NCBI GenBank assembly: GCA_037179335.1
Contig: JAKZHN010000018.1
Location: forward strand, 310,001-374,000
Reading direction: 5' to 3'
Source: Cyclaneusma minus
Lineage: Eukaryota; Ascomycota; Leotiomycetes; Marthamycetales; Marthamycetaceae
Length of the DNA: 64,000 bases
The position numbers and the translations under genes are program-made. The notes under the pieces are model-generated. The model was not told where the DNA came from and ran no database searches. It worked only from the letters and a program-made list of their open reading frames with translations. This document shows positions 1 through 12,309 of the stretch, piece after piece; position 1 is the stretch's first letter, and every line of letters begins with the position of its first letter.

Positions 1-55
1 TACCAACGAAACTATTTCCATAAGTACAAACATCCCGCAAACGAACAAATACTGC

Positions 56-1058
56 TTAGCAAATGACCAGGTCTTGCATCTCATACCTTCCATCCTCCAG
101 CCCATTCCAAGCCTCCCCATACGTAATCCCGTGAACATAAATCTGTCCAACAAGCATAAACCTCTGCCCCATGGGTCGCATCAAAATCGGATTGCCACAG
201 CCCTCAAACACAAATATAACATCCCCCCTTTCCGCAAAAGGGTACGTTTCCCCAATCAAGCCCTTCTCGGTACCTAACAACGAGTTCCCTTGTGGGCATA
301 AATCGATCCATTCTAGTCAACGCTTCGTTCTACCCTCTTGATACCAACAGTCTATAAATACCTTTGGCACGAAAGCGTGGTAGCAGGTTTGACGCAGGTG
401 GCAGAAAAATAATTGTTGATACATGTATATAGAATTAAATGCATCCATCTTCTATCAAATCGTAAATATTAGTTGTGGAGTAAGTGGCCTAGTTGGTCCA
501 GTAAGGCCCTAGTATTTCGGTTCCTGGCGGTCACCCCCTCAGTTTTTTTTTGGCGGTTTTTACAGCTCTTGAGTTCGAGGCGCACTTTTTGCGGATAGTT
601 TTTGGGCGATTTCTAGTCGTAGTTCGTTTTTGCTGCAATCGTTTCTAGAGAAAGAATCAGACGTCGTCAGATCTGGGACCGCGGATTGTGTAAATGAAGC
701 AAAAGCTCAACACGACACTTACGATCCATCAAGCCTAAGAGCCCATAAACTTTATCACGCGAGTCGTGGCATCCTTGAAACGACCGAATCTGAGCAGTCG
801 AATAGTGTCTGGCTTCATCCCGTTACTCTGGAGCTGTTGATACTGATACATGTCATGGATCCTATTCCCTTGTAGATAGACGCGGTGAGTCTCGAGATCC
901 AGAAGCGACCATCCGGCATCAGAAATTACCTGGTCGACAATCCTTGACACGGGATCCGGTGTTACCATATTCAGGTAGAACAAAGTGTTGTGTAGATCCT
1001 CCCAAGTCGCGATTCGAGATCCGCAAAGCATTGGAGTGGTGCTGTTACCCATGGCCAA
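56..1058 (-). pseudogene. Relic of a HET-domain (heterokaryon incompatibility) gene
   Basis: Three pieces of a HET-domain protein lie in the right order on the minus strand but not in one frame. The piece at 735-1058 contains MLCGSRIATWEDL, the 'CG..I.W.DL' stretch found after the HET core. At about 716-775 another frame reads RDKVYGLLGL, the hallmark motif that follows 'DP' in this family, so an indel of one or two bases near 757 separates them. The piece at 56-280 ends with GDVIFVFEGC...LVGQIYVHGITYGEA, matching the usual C-terminal 'GD.v.vl.G...p.vLRp.g....lvGe.YvhGim.GEa' block. The N-terminal HET core is not seen upstream of about 1075, where an in-frame stop occurs. Intact members trigger cell death when genetically different hyphae fuse. 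Here the gene is frameshifted, interrupted between 281 and 715, and 5'-truncated. The alternative, a spliced gene, would need introns that also hide the stops; I see no good sites. Confidence 0.75.
485..551 (+). other. tRNA-like A box followed by a T9 tract
   Basis: TGGCCTAGTTGG at 485-496 fits the Pol III A-box consensus TRGYNNARNNGG exactly, and a run of nine T (543-551) follows at a suitable distance for a Pol III terminator. Between them CGGTTCCTGG resembles only half of a B box, and no complete cloverleaf can be folded. It lies in the gap between two pieces of the HET relic, so it could be the remnant of a tRNA-derived insertion. It could also be chance. Confidence 0.2.
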
Positions 1059-1579
1059 TCATCTCAATGACGCCTTGTGATATCAAGATCCATTATTCCA
1101 TTATTCCCATCGTTTCCCATATGTAAGGCTTTGAGCGAGCGAGCCCAGCAAGAGCAAAAGAAACTGTGAACAGACGGTTCCAGACAAACCCAGCAAGGCC
1201 CCCTATTATACACTATACACAGAGCAAATGCTCCCAGCCAGCAATATTGACGTTGAAGACGCAGCCTCGCTTGTGATGCTGCTTCAGCTTCCAGCCTCTC
1301 CCAGCTCCCTCCGGCAAGTGCCACAAATTCCCCATTTTCGAATGATGATAGCAACCAGATGCAGCATGCTCCCTGCAAAAATATTCAAACAAACCACTCC
1401 CGCATGTCCCCACCTGCGCCAATGCAAATATCCTTACGGCAAAACAAGCCCACAATTTCCCGTCGCGCTCAAAAACAACCGAGCCAAACCCCCTGAAGAA
1501 CTTCCACAAATATTAGTAGCACATCACCCCCGCCATCAAGCTCCCCTGCACCCCGCATCCTCAAGTCCGAGCCATCGTA
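1059..1579. other. Intergenic, no supported gene
   Basis: Open frames here are short, lack recognisable motifs and overlap each other on both strands. The stretch separates the HET relic from the 3' end of the Skt5-like gene and should hold the 3' UTR of the latter. Confidence 0.6.
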
Positions 1580-4036
1580 TCACATAACAATACACTCCTT
1601 ATCATCCCCCTTCTGCAACTTGCGATCCTTCGCTTTGCCCACCTCCATGGGGGTGCCACCAAGCACCTCTTCCTGCTTACGACCAGACGCAGCAGCCTCG
1701 ATCATTTTCAATCTACGCGCAGCGCGCTCGTCGCCGGCTTCTGCTGCTTGCACATACCAGCGATTTGCGGCTAGGTTGTCGGGGTTGCAGCCGATGCCCA
1801 TCTCAGAGAAATAGGCGACGGCGTAGAGGGCTTTTGCTGGTGGGTTGTCTGATTTGCAAAGTCAGTACGTTTTTCGGACACAAAGTACTAGACCCCTTTC
1901 CACTCCCCTTTCCGAACCTTTCTCAACCAAGAGAATTTCAGGGGAAGAGAGATAGGGGAACAGCAAACAAGAGAGGACAGCAAAACAGGGAAAGTGTAAA
2001 AACATACCACAAGTAGCAGCCTTGACAGCCCACTCATAAGCCTCGTCCTCATCCCTCTCCAAAACTGGCCTCGCTCCCACCATATACCAAGCACAAAGCC
2101 CATACATGGCCATCCCATGTCCTCTCTGCGCCGCCCCCGTGTAAAAATGCACACTCAGCGCCGCATCCTTCGGACACCCCAGTCTGCCCAACTCATAAGC
2201 TTCTCCCAACCGAAAACTTGCTTCCACATTTCCCAACTCCGCCGCTTTCGTAAACAGCTGCACAGCATAAATCTCATCCTTAAAGACATCTTTGGAATCG
2301 CCTTCTTCGTACAGCAAACCTAAAATGTAGGGTGCCGAACTGTGCATTTCGTCGGCGGCTTCGGTCGCCCGGTTGAGCCACTTGATGCCGGTTTTGTAGC
2401 GATTTCCTAGCCCGAGCTCGCCGTACAAGCAAGCTTTTCCGAGACGTGTCATGCTACCAGGGTGGTTTCGCGCGGCGCTGATTTCGTAGTACTGTACTGC
2501 TTTGCTGGGATCGGCGCGTGTGCCCCAGCCGAATTCATAGCTTAGGCCAGCGCGGTATCCAGACTCTGCATGGCCGTGTTTGGCCGCTGCTACAAACTGT
2601 CCCAAGGCCGCGTGGTTGTCTGGCTTTTTGTTGTCTGTGAACATCCCACTTGCGAAGCCATCGCCGAGGTAGTATTGTGCGAAGGGGTATGAGCTACTGG
2701 CTAGGTGTTGTAAGATTGAGCGAGCTTCTTTGAGCAGGACGTGGCTTGAGGTGGTGCCTCCTTCTTCTTGCACAAAGGGGGAGGCGCTGCGGCGGTTGGA
2801 TTTGTTAGTGTTCTTTCCGATTGAGCCGCTCAGCGGAGAGGTTTGACCTTCGCGCAAAGCAGCTTCTTGGGCTGCGCCGACGAGGACGAGTGCGAATGCG
2901 TATTGCGTGTCGGGGGTTGCTTTGGTCAGGTTTTTGGCGTAGGCTTGTAGGACTTGTGGTTTGGAAAGTAAGGAGGCATTGGTGCCGATGACGCCACGGA
3001 GTTCGGAGTTATCGAGGGCAACAGTTTGAGGTGGGGGTTGGGGATATGCTGTTCCCCGAAGAAAGTCTGGGGAGCGCAGCGCAGCGCTGGGAGAAGGGGC
3101 GCGCGAGGGATCGGAGGAACGGGAGGAGGTGGGACGTGGCTGCTGGGGGGTTTTGCGACCGTTGGACGATAGGTGTGTGCCGGGACCGATGGAATGGCGG
3201 TTCAGGTCGGCGCTGTAGTAGCTGAGGCGGTTGTAGGATTTTAGGGCTTCCATCTTCTCTTTTCGCTCAACTTCGGCGTGGTAGTATTGCAACGCGGGAG
3301 CAGGCTCTTCTTGGATAGCGACCTCTTCGTATTTTTGGTTCTCTTGGTCGGAGTTGGCGTTGAGTGTTCGAAGTGCTTCGGCCTTGTTTGCGCTGGTCGA
3401 ACTGAAAGCTACGCTGTTTCTCTGACCTGAAGATGCTTGCATCCAGTCTCTTGGGGCACGTTCGTGCAATGGCACCCGCTCTTGGGTTGATGAGCTATCA
3501 CGGGCCCACGATCGGTTACGAGTTGGTGTTGCATGGATAGGGGACCCATTGGACGAAGCACTTCCAGTAGGACTGTTCCTGCCGAATCTTGAACCAGGAC
3601 TGCCTCTCCTTGAAATAGCAGAGAGCCTCTTGCGAACGCTCTGTTTGCGCTCCAGTCGCTCTGGTGTAGACATATGGGCGCCCATTATTTCCTCATATGT
3701 GAGATCGCTTTGTATGAGTTCAGCAGAACTAGCACTGGGATGCAAATCGTGGGGTTGGAAGTTGATCTTGACGGGGCTCAAATGAGGTGATTGTATGCGC
3801 CCCTCTCGGGGGGGAACCGAAATGTTGGGAGGAAGAGACTTGCGTCCTAACGCATCTTCTTCTAATTCGGCAGTACTTGAATAGTGGTATGGACGTGAAT
3901 TGCGTGAGGGGGACGGTGAATTGCGAGAGTAAAGCCCCGGTGAATTGCGAGAGTAAAGCCCAGGTGAATTGCGCGAGGAGAACCCAGGCGTGCGGTAGAC
4001 TGCCTCGGGGGAGGAGTGGGAGCTGGTGGAAGCCAT
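1580..4036 (-). CDS. SKT5: Skt5/Chs4-like chitin synthase activator (Sel1 repeats, CAAX box)
   Basis: Two exons, 4036-2008 and 1848-1580, joined across a 159-nt intron (donor GTATGT, acceptor CAG) restore the Sel1 repeat around residues AATCDNPPAKALYAVAYF; product 765 aa. Residues 1 to about 440 are Ser/Pro/Arg-rich and look disordered, with a short RNSP repeat near the start. From about 445 to 710 run roughly seven Sel1-like helical repeats (A..G..YE.G.G...). The protein ends in Cys-Ile-Val-Met, a CAAX prenylation box, as in yeast Skt5/Chs4. In that family the protein binds and activates the class IV chitin synthase Chs3 and tethers it at the bud neck or septum; prenylation aids membrane binding. 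I chose the ATG at 4036; the frame stays open a few codons upstream without an ATG. The divergent neighbour is a class IV chitin synthase. The Sel1 array with CAAX makes other Sel1 proteins less likely. Confidence 0.9.
3903..3985 (-). repeat. 24-bp coding repeat in the Skt5-like N-terminus
   Basis: A 24-bp unit beginning GGTGAATTGCGAGAGTAAAG (plus-strand reading) occurs about three times, encoding repeats of Arg-Asn-Ser-Pro-Gly-Leu-Tyr-Ser in the disordered head of the Skt5-like protein. Two copies are almost identical, suggesting recent slippage. Confidence 0.8.
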
Positions 4037-6526
4037 GTTGAAGTCTTTTCCCTTCACCCGGTATTTCAGACACCACGCGGGCTCTATTCGCTCCTCGCCG
4101 CTTTCCAGCTGAATAGATCTGAGGATCCCGATCGATTGGTAGTAGTTTTTGCCGATTTCCCGGGACGTCTATGTGCAGTAGTCGTCGGCGAAAGATCTTT
4201 AGATTGGGTGGGTCCGAGACTGGGGCGTAGGGAAAGTCGCAATCAACGACGAAGCTGTGGAACGACGAGTTGCTTTTTGACAGATGCGTCTTCTAACTAT
4301 CTAGGAATCCAGAGAGCTCCAAGGAGTCTAACTAGAATTGTAAGCGTTAGCAACAGTGCAAAAGTATAAAAGTGATCATGAATCATGCGTCACCTGGTGG
4401 ATCAGGGCCTTACTGAAAAGGGACCTTGGCTTCCAGTGTTGACGACTTACGTGTTCCCCAAAAGAAAGAGCTGCGCGGTGTTTTTGTGACGGAGTGAAAG
4501 TCGGATGTTGCAAAAAACTAGGTACCGAGGGAGTTTCGGTGACGGGGGGACGCAGCGTCCCGAATGCTTTATTAGGCAGCTCGTACCTGAACAAATTCAG
4601 CAAGCCTGCAGAAAGAAGCGCCTCTTGCAGCAGTGACGAAATGTCGCAGATTTGTTGTGTGATTGTGCAGCACTCTTGATGAGCGACAGTGGTGTTGAAG
4701 ATCCTCAAAATCGATCCGATGGAGAAATTCCAGTCCCAGGAGAAAGATTCCCACGTGGTGAGTCCCGTATCCGATAGCTTGGACCTCTCGATACCTAGGT
4801 AGCGACAGGAAATTGGAATACCACCAGCCGCTTAGACTCGTAACAAGCGTCCCAGCTCAAAATGAAGCGTGGCTTGGGGTTTTGTCATTGAAAGTCTGGT
4901 ATCTCGTGTTATTTCATCGGCCACGCTTAGCCTCCCAGAAGACAGCAACTTCAATGCGGGGCTGGCGCGGGAAAATCGCTGTCTGGGCGCCCAAAGCCAA
5001 ATAAAAGTGGGAAAGCGATTCTCGAATTTTCTGGAGACAGGAAGTTGGGACAGCAACAGTGATAGCGGAAGCGGTGATATTGCATAAGGGTACAAGATCT
5101 CTGGGATTCAAGTACTCCCGCTCTCGAGATCCTGCAGCTGACGTTCCGCTGGGACTTCATGGCGTAGGGGCCGGAACATTGAAGCTCTGGCGACGGATGG
5201 ACAGGGGTAAGACTCGCGCCGCTCTGTCGATCTGGCTCTTCTTGTTAGCAGCCGCAGTGGTGGCAGGCTTCATTCAGGGGTTGGCGCTGTTCTGGGCACC
5301 AGTGGTTGGTCTAAATAAAGCTGTCACACTCCGTCGTGGGGGAGGCTGGACTGAAACCATATGCTCCGTCAAGCCGAACAAGTGGTTCTTATCGAATCAG
5401 TAAATCGGCTGATTTCCGAGGAGATATTTCAAAATCCAAGGCTATACGTGAAATAGCCCCAAATAGGGCTGGTACACTTGTACTTTTTCTGTAACATTGA
5501 GGTTACTTCGGTGATTGTGAGGAAAAGCCGGTCTGCTGACCAGCATACCAGTCTTGTCGTAGAGCATTTGCGGCCTTCCTTTCTCGGCCTCGAATCCCAG
5601 ACATGCCAGAATCAAGTTGACGAATCATCAAGGCTGCGAGAACCTTCTTTTCCGAGTCAAGACACCATTTTGGCTGTCAAGTATCTAGATCGTGATTTTA
5701 GTCGATTTAGACTGTTCACAGGAAACTCTGATCGGAGCCAACCTCGCTCCCGTGGGTTTTTGACATATTTGACACCTTTCAAGCGTCAACATAAACTTGA
5801 AGGAGCCCCCAAATCCAACTTGCCTGCCACCTTACATGTATTATGTTTCCCAAAAAATTAAAAAACCCAATTACCTCATCGGCGGCATCTGTCAACACAG
5901 GCCCTCGGACTTCATATGCCATCCGATCCTGCACGGGTTTCGTATTTGAGTAGGAGAGCCGCCACACAGCGTCTCAGGTGTGGGTCCTCGTCTTCGGATA
6001 TATGGGTTACACATGCTCGGCGACGACTAGTACTGCTTCAATCCTCAATGACCACCATCCCAATTCTCCAAACTCCGAACTTGTGGATTACCAGAAGCCT
6101 CCCAGCTGAGACTTGACACATGCACTTCCAAGTCAGAGCAGAAGCTTTGCTGAACGTTTTGAGAAACCCGTCAGGGGAGAACACTGAAGACTGGCCTCGT
6201 CGTGCTGAAATCCCCCATTCGTCTCACAAAACACGCTTCCATTTCGTTTGAACGCCCGAATTCACCTTAAGATTTGAGAAATTGCTCGCAGCCTCGAGCA
6301 AATTCTTCTCCCTCTCAACATAGAATCAGCAAAATCCCAAGCTCACAATCCTCAAAACCACTCTGTCACCAGCTATCCATTTTCACGTCCACCGCCAAGG
6401 TACACAATCATACCTGCATACACCGATTCCCCAACCTTTAAAAGTCACCTCCCAATGAACTTGATATCAAACCCTTGGATCCCCGCCCACAGTCGGATGA
6501 TCTCCCGTCTCCCCCTGATCAGGCGG
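4037..6526. other. Intergenic spacer of the divergent Skt5 / chitin synthase pair
   Basis: Together with 6914-8584 this makes a 4.5-kb region between two divergent cell-wall genes, presumably holding both promoters and 5' UTRs. The only item with some protein character is a 68-codon frame at 5197-5403 (+) with one hydrophobic stretch (WLFLLAAAVVAGFIQGLALF), which I do not regard as supported. Confidence 0.5.
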
Positions 6527-6913
6527 CTAGTTTTGGCGCTCTGGATAAACATCAACCCCGATAGGCTCAAGCGGAGCATGGCATGATGATGCCTCGGCAC
6601 CTGTGAACGGGCAAGGATTGAAGTTCTTAACGCGTTTGGATAGTGGTAAAGCTTCGGCGGCGCGTGTGATTTTGTCGGCGTGGCTGTCTGGGTGGTCGAC
6701 TTCGCGCAAGTTGATAGCAGGGGCGCCACGACCATTGAGTTGATTGCGGGGTATTGGACCGGCCATTGCTGTGCCTGCGAAGAGGGCAGCGAGGGGAGGA
6801 GGTATGCCGAAGAGAGAATCATGACTTTGACTTGATTGAGGTGATATGAGATGGAGATTTAGGTGCTGATTAAAGACTCGAGGACTGAAAAGGGAATATT
6901 CTCCCGGCCGCAT
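6527..6913 (-). CDS. Possible small Cys-containing protein, 128 codons
   Basis: An ATG-initiated frame whose second half looks coding: third positions favour C/G and the reading is not repetitive. It holds a hydrophobic Ala/Leu stretch (PPPLAALFAGTAMAGP), then a polar tail with a Lys-Arg pair after Leu-Ser and two cysteines (NPCPF and SSCHAP). The arrangement recalls small secreted fungal proteins with a Kex2 site. However, the hydrophobic stretch lies about 50 residues from the available ATG, so a real signal peptide would need a missed 5' exon; a TTTTCAG acceptor-like site is present upstream. No family recognised. It may be noise in a long promoter region. Confidence 0.25.
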   Translation of the reverse strand: MRPGEYSLFSPRVFNQHLNLHLISPQSSQSHDSLFGIPPPLAALFAGTAMAGPIPRNQLNGRGAPAINLREVDHPDSHADKITRAAEALPLSKRVKNFNPCPFTGAEASSCHAPLEPIGVDVYPERQN

Positions 6914-8584
6914 ACATGGTATATCAGCTCCTGAGTACCAAGCTCAGGGTCATAATTACATAAGAAAATACAAAGTCAAGACTTTTGGACTCTAAAAGCC
7001 TTTCTATGCACCGCCAAAGCCGGCAGCGAAGACTTTTAAAAACTCAAACCTACCGTCTCCTCCACTGAGGTTTGTATATTCTGTATCTCTCAGATCATCA
7101 AGCTCTCGCGGCTGCTCGGCATGATGTGCCGCCATCAATGCCTAGCAAGGAGCGCCCAATAGTCCAGCCTCTCTCTCCCAGGGACCCAGCGGTCACGATG
7201 TTTTGCAGGGAAGCCTCTGCTACTTCCAACTACTCGTATCATCCCCATCGATGCTTGAAACATCCCAGACGAAGTGGTGTGAGCCAGTCAAACACAGTAC
7301 GTGACACCTTCGGCGCTTTTCCAGAGGTTAGAACAGCCATCGGGGTCATCGAATCTGTACGTACAGAGGGATGGATGTACGTTTGACTGAACATCACAAT
7401 CAATTATTTGACAGTTGACACATCCATGGTCGTATTTAGAGCAAGCACTGCCACTCTTCGCCGGCGCATCCGAATCCCGGGAAATATGGATCCGGTTTCC
7501 AAGCTTCCTGCATAAACGTTAGAACCACGATGCATATTCCAGAATTATGGCAGACGACGTCATTTCACATAGAAGATTGAAGCGCCGTGCGACGGACTTG
7601 ATGTGCGAGTGGGACGATGTCTCAGGTTGCTTGAGGCTAGGTCCCAATATATGGAGGGAGGTGGCGTTGCGAAGAGCTCCTGAGTCCTGCTCCAGTGACA
7701 TCTATGATCTGCCTCCCGAGTCCTCGGTGTATATGCATCTGCATTATTGTATGAGCTCGCTGCTGCTTCTTTATGCATCCTGCAATATCTGGTAGCGCCC
7801 GTGGGCGATGGTCGGAACATGAGGGGGTGCCATTGGGTTCTGTTTCTGTCGGAACTCGTTTCCCTGTAAAATAGGATTTGCGGTACCCGATCCATAGCTC
7901 TAGCTCCATCCACAATTTGGCCATCTTCCATCGGCAAGCATGTCAATTGGCTTGGAGATGCGGATCAATGGCACCAGTTAACAGCGCCACCCCTGTGGCA
8001 CGGTACGAGCGTTATGTGGCTAGCCCTTTTCCACGGGGCTTGGGCGCTTTCTGGAGCGGCCGCATCTCCAAACTCTCGGACTTGATCGCATCCCCAAGCA
8101 TCACTGTTGTCCGTTGATTGCTTTGCTGTTTTGCCATCATCGGCATCCACTCGTTTCGACAGCAAGCACTTCGCTCGTTTCGGCCCGCCTCTCACCGCCG
8201 CAACATCCTTCCACCATCCCCCGGCTCTCTTGACGTTGCTGAACAATACAAAAGAGCGGAGGCGCCAGCCAAGATATCTCTGCCTTGGATCTTGCGGATC
8301 AACAAGGATCTGGAAATAATCCCGACCAAAACACAGGAACTCAGGTCGGTCTGAGATCCGTCAACAGAGCGAGGTGAGATCCTACAACACTGCTGCGCCA
8401 AAGACTTCCAGACTTTCCATGCATGTATCCGTGGCCACTGCTTGCCTCTAGCCTCGTCACGTCTCACCAGAACTTTGTTCTCATCCACAATTGCTTCCCA
8501 GAAGCTCTCTGCTTAGTCCCTACAAGTAATGCAATTCATGCGCTGTCAAAAGTTCCCTGCTAATTGACTTTTTTTTGCAGAGAG
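6914..8584. other. Promoter and 5' UTR region of the chitin synthase gene
   Basis: No gene seen. Just before the start codon a branch-like GCTAATTGAC, a T-rich run and CAG (ending 8580) form a strong 3' splice site, so a 5' UTR intron is likely. Possible donors are GTGAGA at 8374 or GTAATG at 8526. Confidence 0.5.
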
Positions 8585-11500
8585 ATGCCACCTCCAAGAA
8601 GACCGAGCGTCGGTGAATCCCCACGGAGAGAGCACAGAAGTTCATATCAAACCACCCCACGACGTGCGCGACCACAGGATGAGGAGGCTGGCTATTACTA
8701 TGGAGGGGAAGCGGTAACACCGACAAGGCACCGTCGCCGGAGGTCTTCGAGGACGGCATACAATGAACCACCCTCGCCACAACCATCAAGGGGGAGTGAA
8801 TCCCTACAACCACTTTCGCCAACAAGACGGCCGCAGAGTCCGGTCATAGAACGAAAGCGAAGTCTCATCAGACCAGAACGAAATCGAATTGATCGAGATC
8901 ATCCAAATTACCACTACCGCCAACATGCGGCAAACATGGACACACATCCGTCGACCACCGGAAACGACCCGCTGGTTGAAGACATGGCAGAGGCAGATGT
9001 GCACGCTACGGAGGCGACTGGCTTGCGAGAGCCAATCGAATCTGACGACTACTCGCTGCGACAAAAGAGAACCAAGCGAGGGCGAGGTGCTGGACCGGAA
9101 GACTTGGTGTCGACCGAAAAAGCTGGAGGGGGTCGAAGAACTAGCGGGAAGCTGACTCTCGGGGATGAAAAGAAAGCGAGGATTGAGAAAAGGAGGCGGC
9201 AGAAACAAATGGAATACAGACCACCAAGTTTGTGGACTGTATACTGTTCTATCATCACTTTCTGGTGCCCGGATTTCATGCTATCTTGCTTTGGAATGCC
9301 CCAAAAGGCGCAAAAGCGAGCATGGCGCGAGAAGATGGGTTTGGTGTCGATTATCACGCTCTGCATGTTGTTCGTCGGATACCTCACCTTCGGTTTCACT
9401 GCTACGGTCTGCTCAAGCACCACCACCCGGTTGCAAATCAACAGTGTCGGAGGTGAATACATGATTTTTCATGGAAATGCTTACGATCTGAGCACTTCCA
9501 AACATCCCGCAGCTGATGGCATCCCAGCCAACGCCAACGTGCTATGGGATCTACCCGAAAAGTATGGCGGCATGGATGGAAGCTTCATGTTTCAGAATGT
9601 GAATGGAAAATGCAAAGGTCTTATTGGACTGGCAGATGGTTCGGACGTCCCTTCATCAGATGACGGTCAGGAGCTGGCATGGTACTTTCCATGCAATGCT
9701 TACAACCAGGATGGCTCTTCTGAACCAAACTTTACCACCCCATATTATCTGGGATACGGCTGCCATACGACCGCCAGTGCACGGGATACTTTCTACAGCC
9801 TGGAATCAGTAGGCTCTGTCTACTTTACATGGGATGATGTGAAGAACAACTCGAGGAACTTGATGGTATACTCTGGCAACGTCTTGGACCTCGATTTGTT
9901 GAACTGGTTCAATACTTCCCAGGTCAGCGTCCCATCACGATGGACTCAACTTGCTACTCGAAACAATAGTGCGAATGCCGCTGTTCATGGAAATGATGTA
10001 ACGCACATGTTCCAATCGAGCGAAGAAAAGGCGATGGCCGAGTGTTTCAGTCAGATCATCAGGGTCGGCAGTATTGACTCTGAGAGTGTGGGATGCATTG
10101 CTTCCAAGGTGGTGCTCTACTGTTCCTTGGCCATCATTCTAGGAGTTGTCCTTGCAAAGTTTTGTTTGGCTCTTTGGTTCCGCTGGGTCTTGAGCAAGAC
10201 ATATGCTGCAGCCAAAACTTCACAGTCGTCGGATCCCAAGAAGCGGAATCGCCAGATTGAGGAATGGAGCGACGATATTTACCGCGCTCCAGTCAGGGTC
10301 CCCGGTGACATCGGTAGTACGGTAGCAGGTTCATCTGACAGGATGAGCAAGAGGACCAGTGCATTCTTGCCTGCGACTTCTCGGTTTACTGATCCCTCAG
10401 AAAACCGTTTTTCCAGACAGATTCGTCCCGCGCCCATCACTATGGCCAGCCAGCAATCGAGTGCTCCCCTCATAAAGCCACCTGGTATGTACGGGCAGCA
10501 CAATAACAGCCGCGGAAGCATGATTGGGGGTGGCAGCCAGGACTCACCGTATGGAGAAAGCTTCGAAGATGTGGAGCGTCCAGCGGGTTTCATGCACGAA
10601 AACGTGATTCCGCAACCCCCCGCTGAGTGGCAGCCCTTTGGCTATCCCCTCGCCCACGCTCTTTGCCTAGTCACAGCCTATTCCGAGGGTGAACTCGGCA
10701 TCCGCACTACTCTGGACTCAATCGCCACAACCGACTATCCTAACAGCCACAAAACTATCTTCGTCATCTGTGACGGCCTCATCAAAGGTGCCGGCGAAAC
10801 CGAAACTACCCCTGACATCGTCCTCGGCATGATGAAAGAATTTGCCATTCCCCCTGACCAAGTGCCCGCCTTCTCCTACGTCGCCGTCGCCAGTGGCTCC
10901 AAGCGCCACAACATGGCCAAAGTGTACTCAGGCTTCTACTCCTACGGTGCCAACTCACGAATCCCTGTTGAGCGCCAACAGCGTGTCCCCATGGTCGTAG
11001 TCGTCAAATGCGGGACACCCGACGAAGCCAAGACCTCGAAGCCTGGTAACCGCGGCAAGCGCGACAGTCAAATCATCCTGATGTCCTTTTTGCAAAAAGT
11101 GATGTTCGACGAGCGTATGACCGAGCTTGAATTTGAGCTCTTCAATGGCATCTGGCGCATCACCGGCATATCCCCAGACTTCTACGAGTGTGTGCTCATG
11201 GTTGATGCGGACACGAAAGTGTTTCCAGATTCCTTGACACATATGGTGTCTGCTATGGTCAAAGATCCCGAGATTATGGGATTGTGTGGCGAGACGAAGA
11301 TTGCAAATAAGAAGGAGAGCTGGGTGACTATGATCCAGGTGTTTGAGTACTTCATCTCACATCACCAAGCAAAGAGTTTCGAGAGTTGTTTCGGAGGTGT
11401 GACCTGTCTCCCGGGTTGTTTCTCCATGTACCGCATCAAAGCGCCCAAAGGCGGGCAAAACTACTGGGTGCCCATCCTCGCGAACCCCGACGTCGTTGAA

Positions 11501-12309
11501 CACTACTCTGAGAACGTAGTCGACACTCTTCACAAGAAGAATTTGCTGCTGCTCGGAGAAGACAGATACCTCAGTACTTTGATGCTACGCACGTTTCCGA
11601 AAAGGAAACAGGTGTTTGTGCCACAGGCGGTGTGCAAGACGACAGTGCCGGATAAGTTTTCAGTGTTGTTGAGTCAGAGGCGTAGGTGGATCAATTCGAC
11701 GGTGCATAATTTGATGGAGTTGGTGCTGGTGAGGGATTTGTGTGGTACTTTTTGCTTTAGTATGCAGGCGGTGGTGATGATGGATTTGATTGGGACAGTG
11801 GTGCTGCCTGCTGCTATTGCTTTCACGCTTTATGTTGGTATGTATTTCATCCCTTTCCCGAGATGGACAATGTGCTGTGGTGTCCTCGATGCGATGCGCA
11901 AGATGCTAATCTGGGAATAGTGATCATCTCCATCGTCGGTCCCACTGTCGAAGTCATCCCTCTCGTCCTGCTCGCGCTCATCCTTGGTCTGCCAGCGGTC
12001 CTCATCGTCGTCACGGCACACTCCTGGTCCTACGTCGCCTGGATGTTCATCTACCTCCTCTCTTTGCCAATCTGGAACTTCGTCCTGCCCGTTTATAGTT
12101 TCTGGAAGTTTGACGACTTTAGTTGGGGTGATACGCGCAAGACCAGTGCGGAAGCGAGCAAAGGGAAGGTTAAGAAGGGCGGGATTGAGTATGAGGGCGA
12201 GTTTGATTCGAGCAAGATTACGATGAGACGCTGGGCGGAGTTTGAGAGTGTGAGGAGGCAGAGGGAACGAGAGGGGGGCTACAGCACGGGCGTTACCCTG
12301 TTCAATTAA
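8585..12309 (+). CDS. Class IV chitin synthase (Chs3 type)
   Basis: Two exons, 8585-11837 and 11921-12309, with an 83-nt intron (GTATGT...ATAG) give 1213 aa. It polymerises N-acetylglucosamine from UDP-GlcNAc into chitin at the plasma membrane. The first 200 or so residues are polar and basic; then come two membrane segments around the class IV-typical TVYCSIITFWCPDFML and MGLVSIITLCMLFVGYLTFG. A lumenal part follows with the cytochrome b5-like signature (IFHGNAYDL), then a membrane segment near 515-540, the catalytic domain and C-terminal membrane helices. Catalytic motifs are intact: VDADTKV at about 873, EDRYL at about 992 and QRRRW at about 1031. The ATG at 8585 follows a probable 5' UTR intron directly. 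The preceding divergent gene encodes the Skt5/Chs4-like activator expected to act on this enzyme class. Class IV rather than V/VI is supported by the absence of a myosin head. Confidence 0.95.

Noticed and set aside
5197..5403. 68-codon frame with one hydrophobic helix
   Set aside because: Too short, isolated, no conservation evidence; frames like this are expected by chance in 4.5 kb of spacer.
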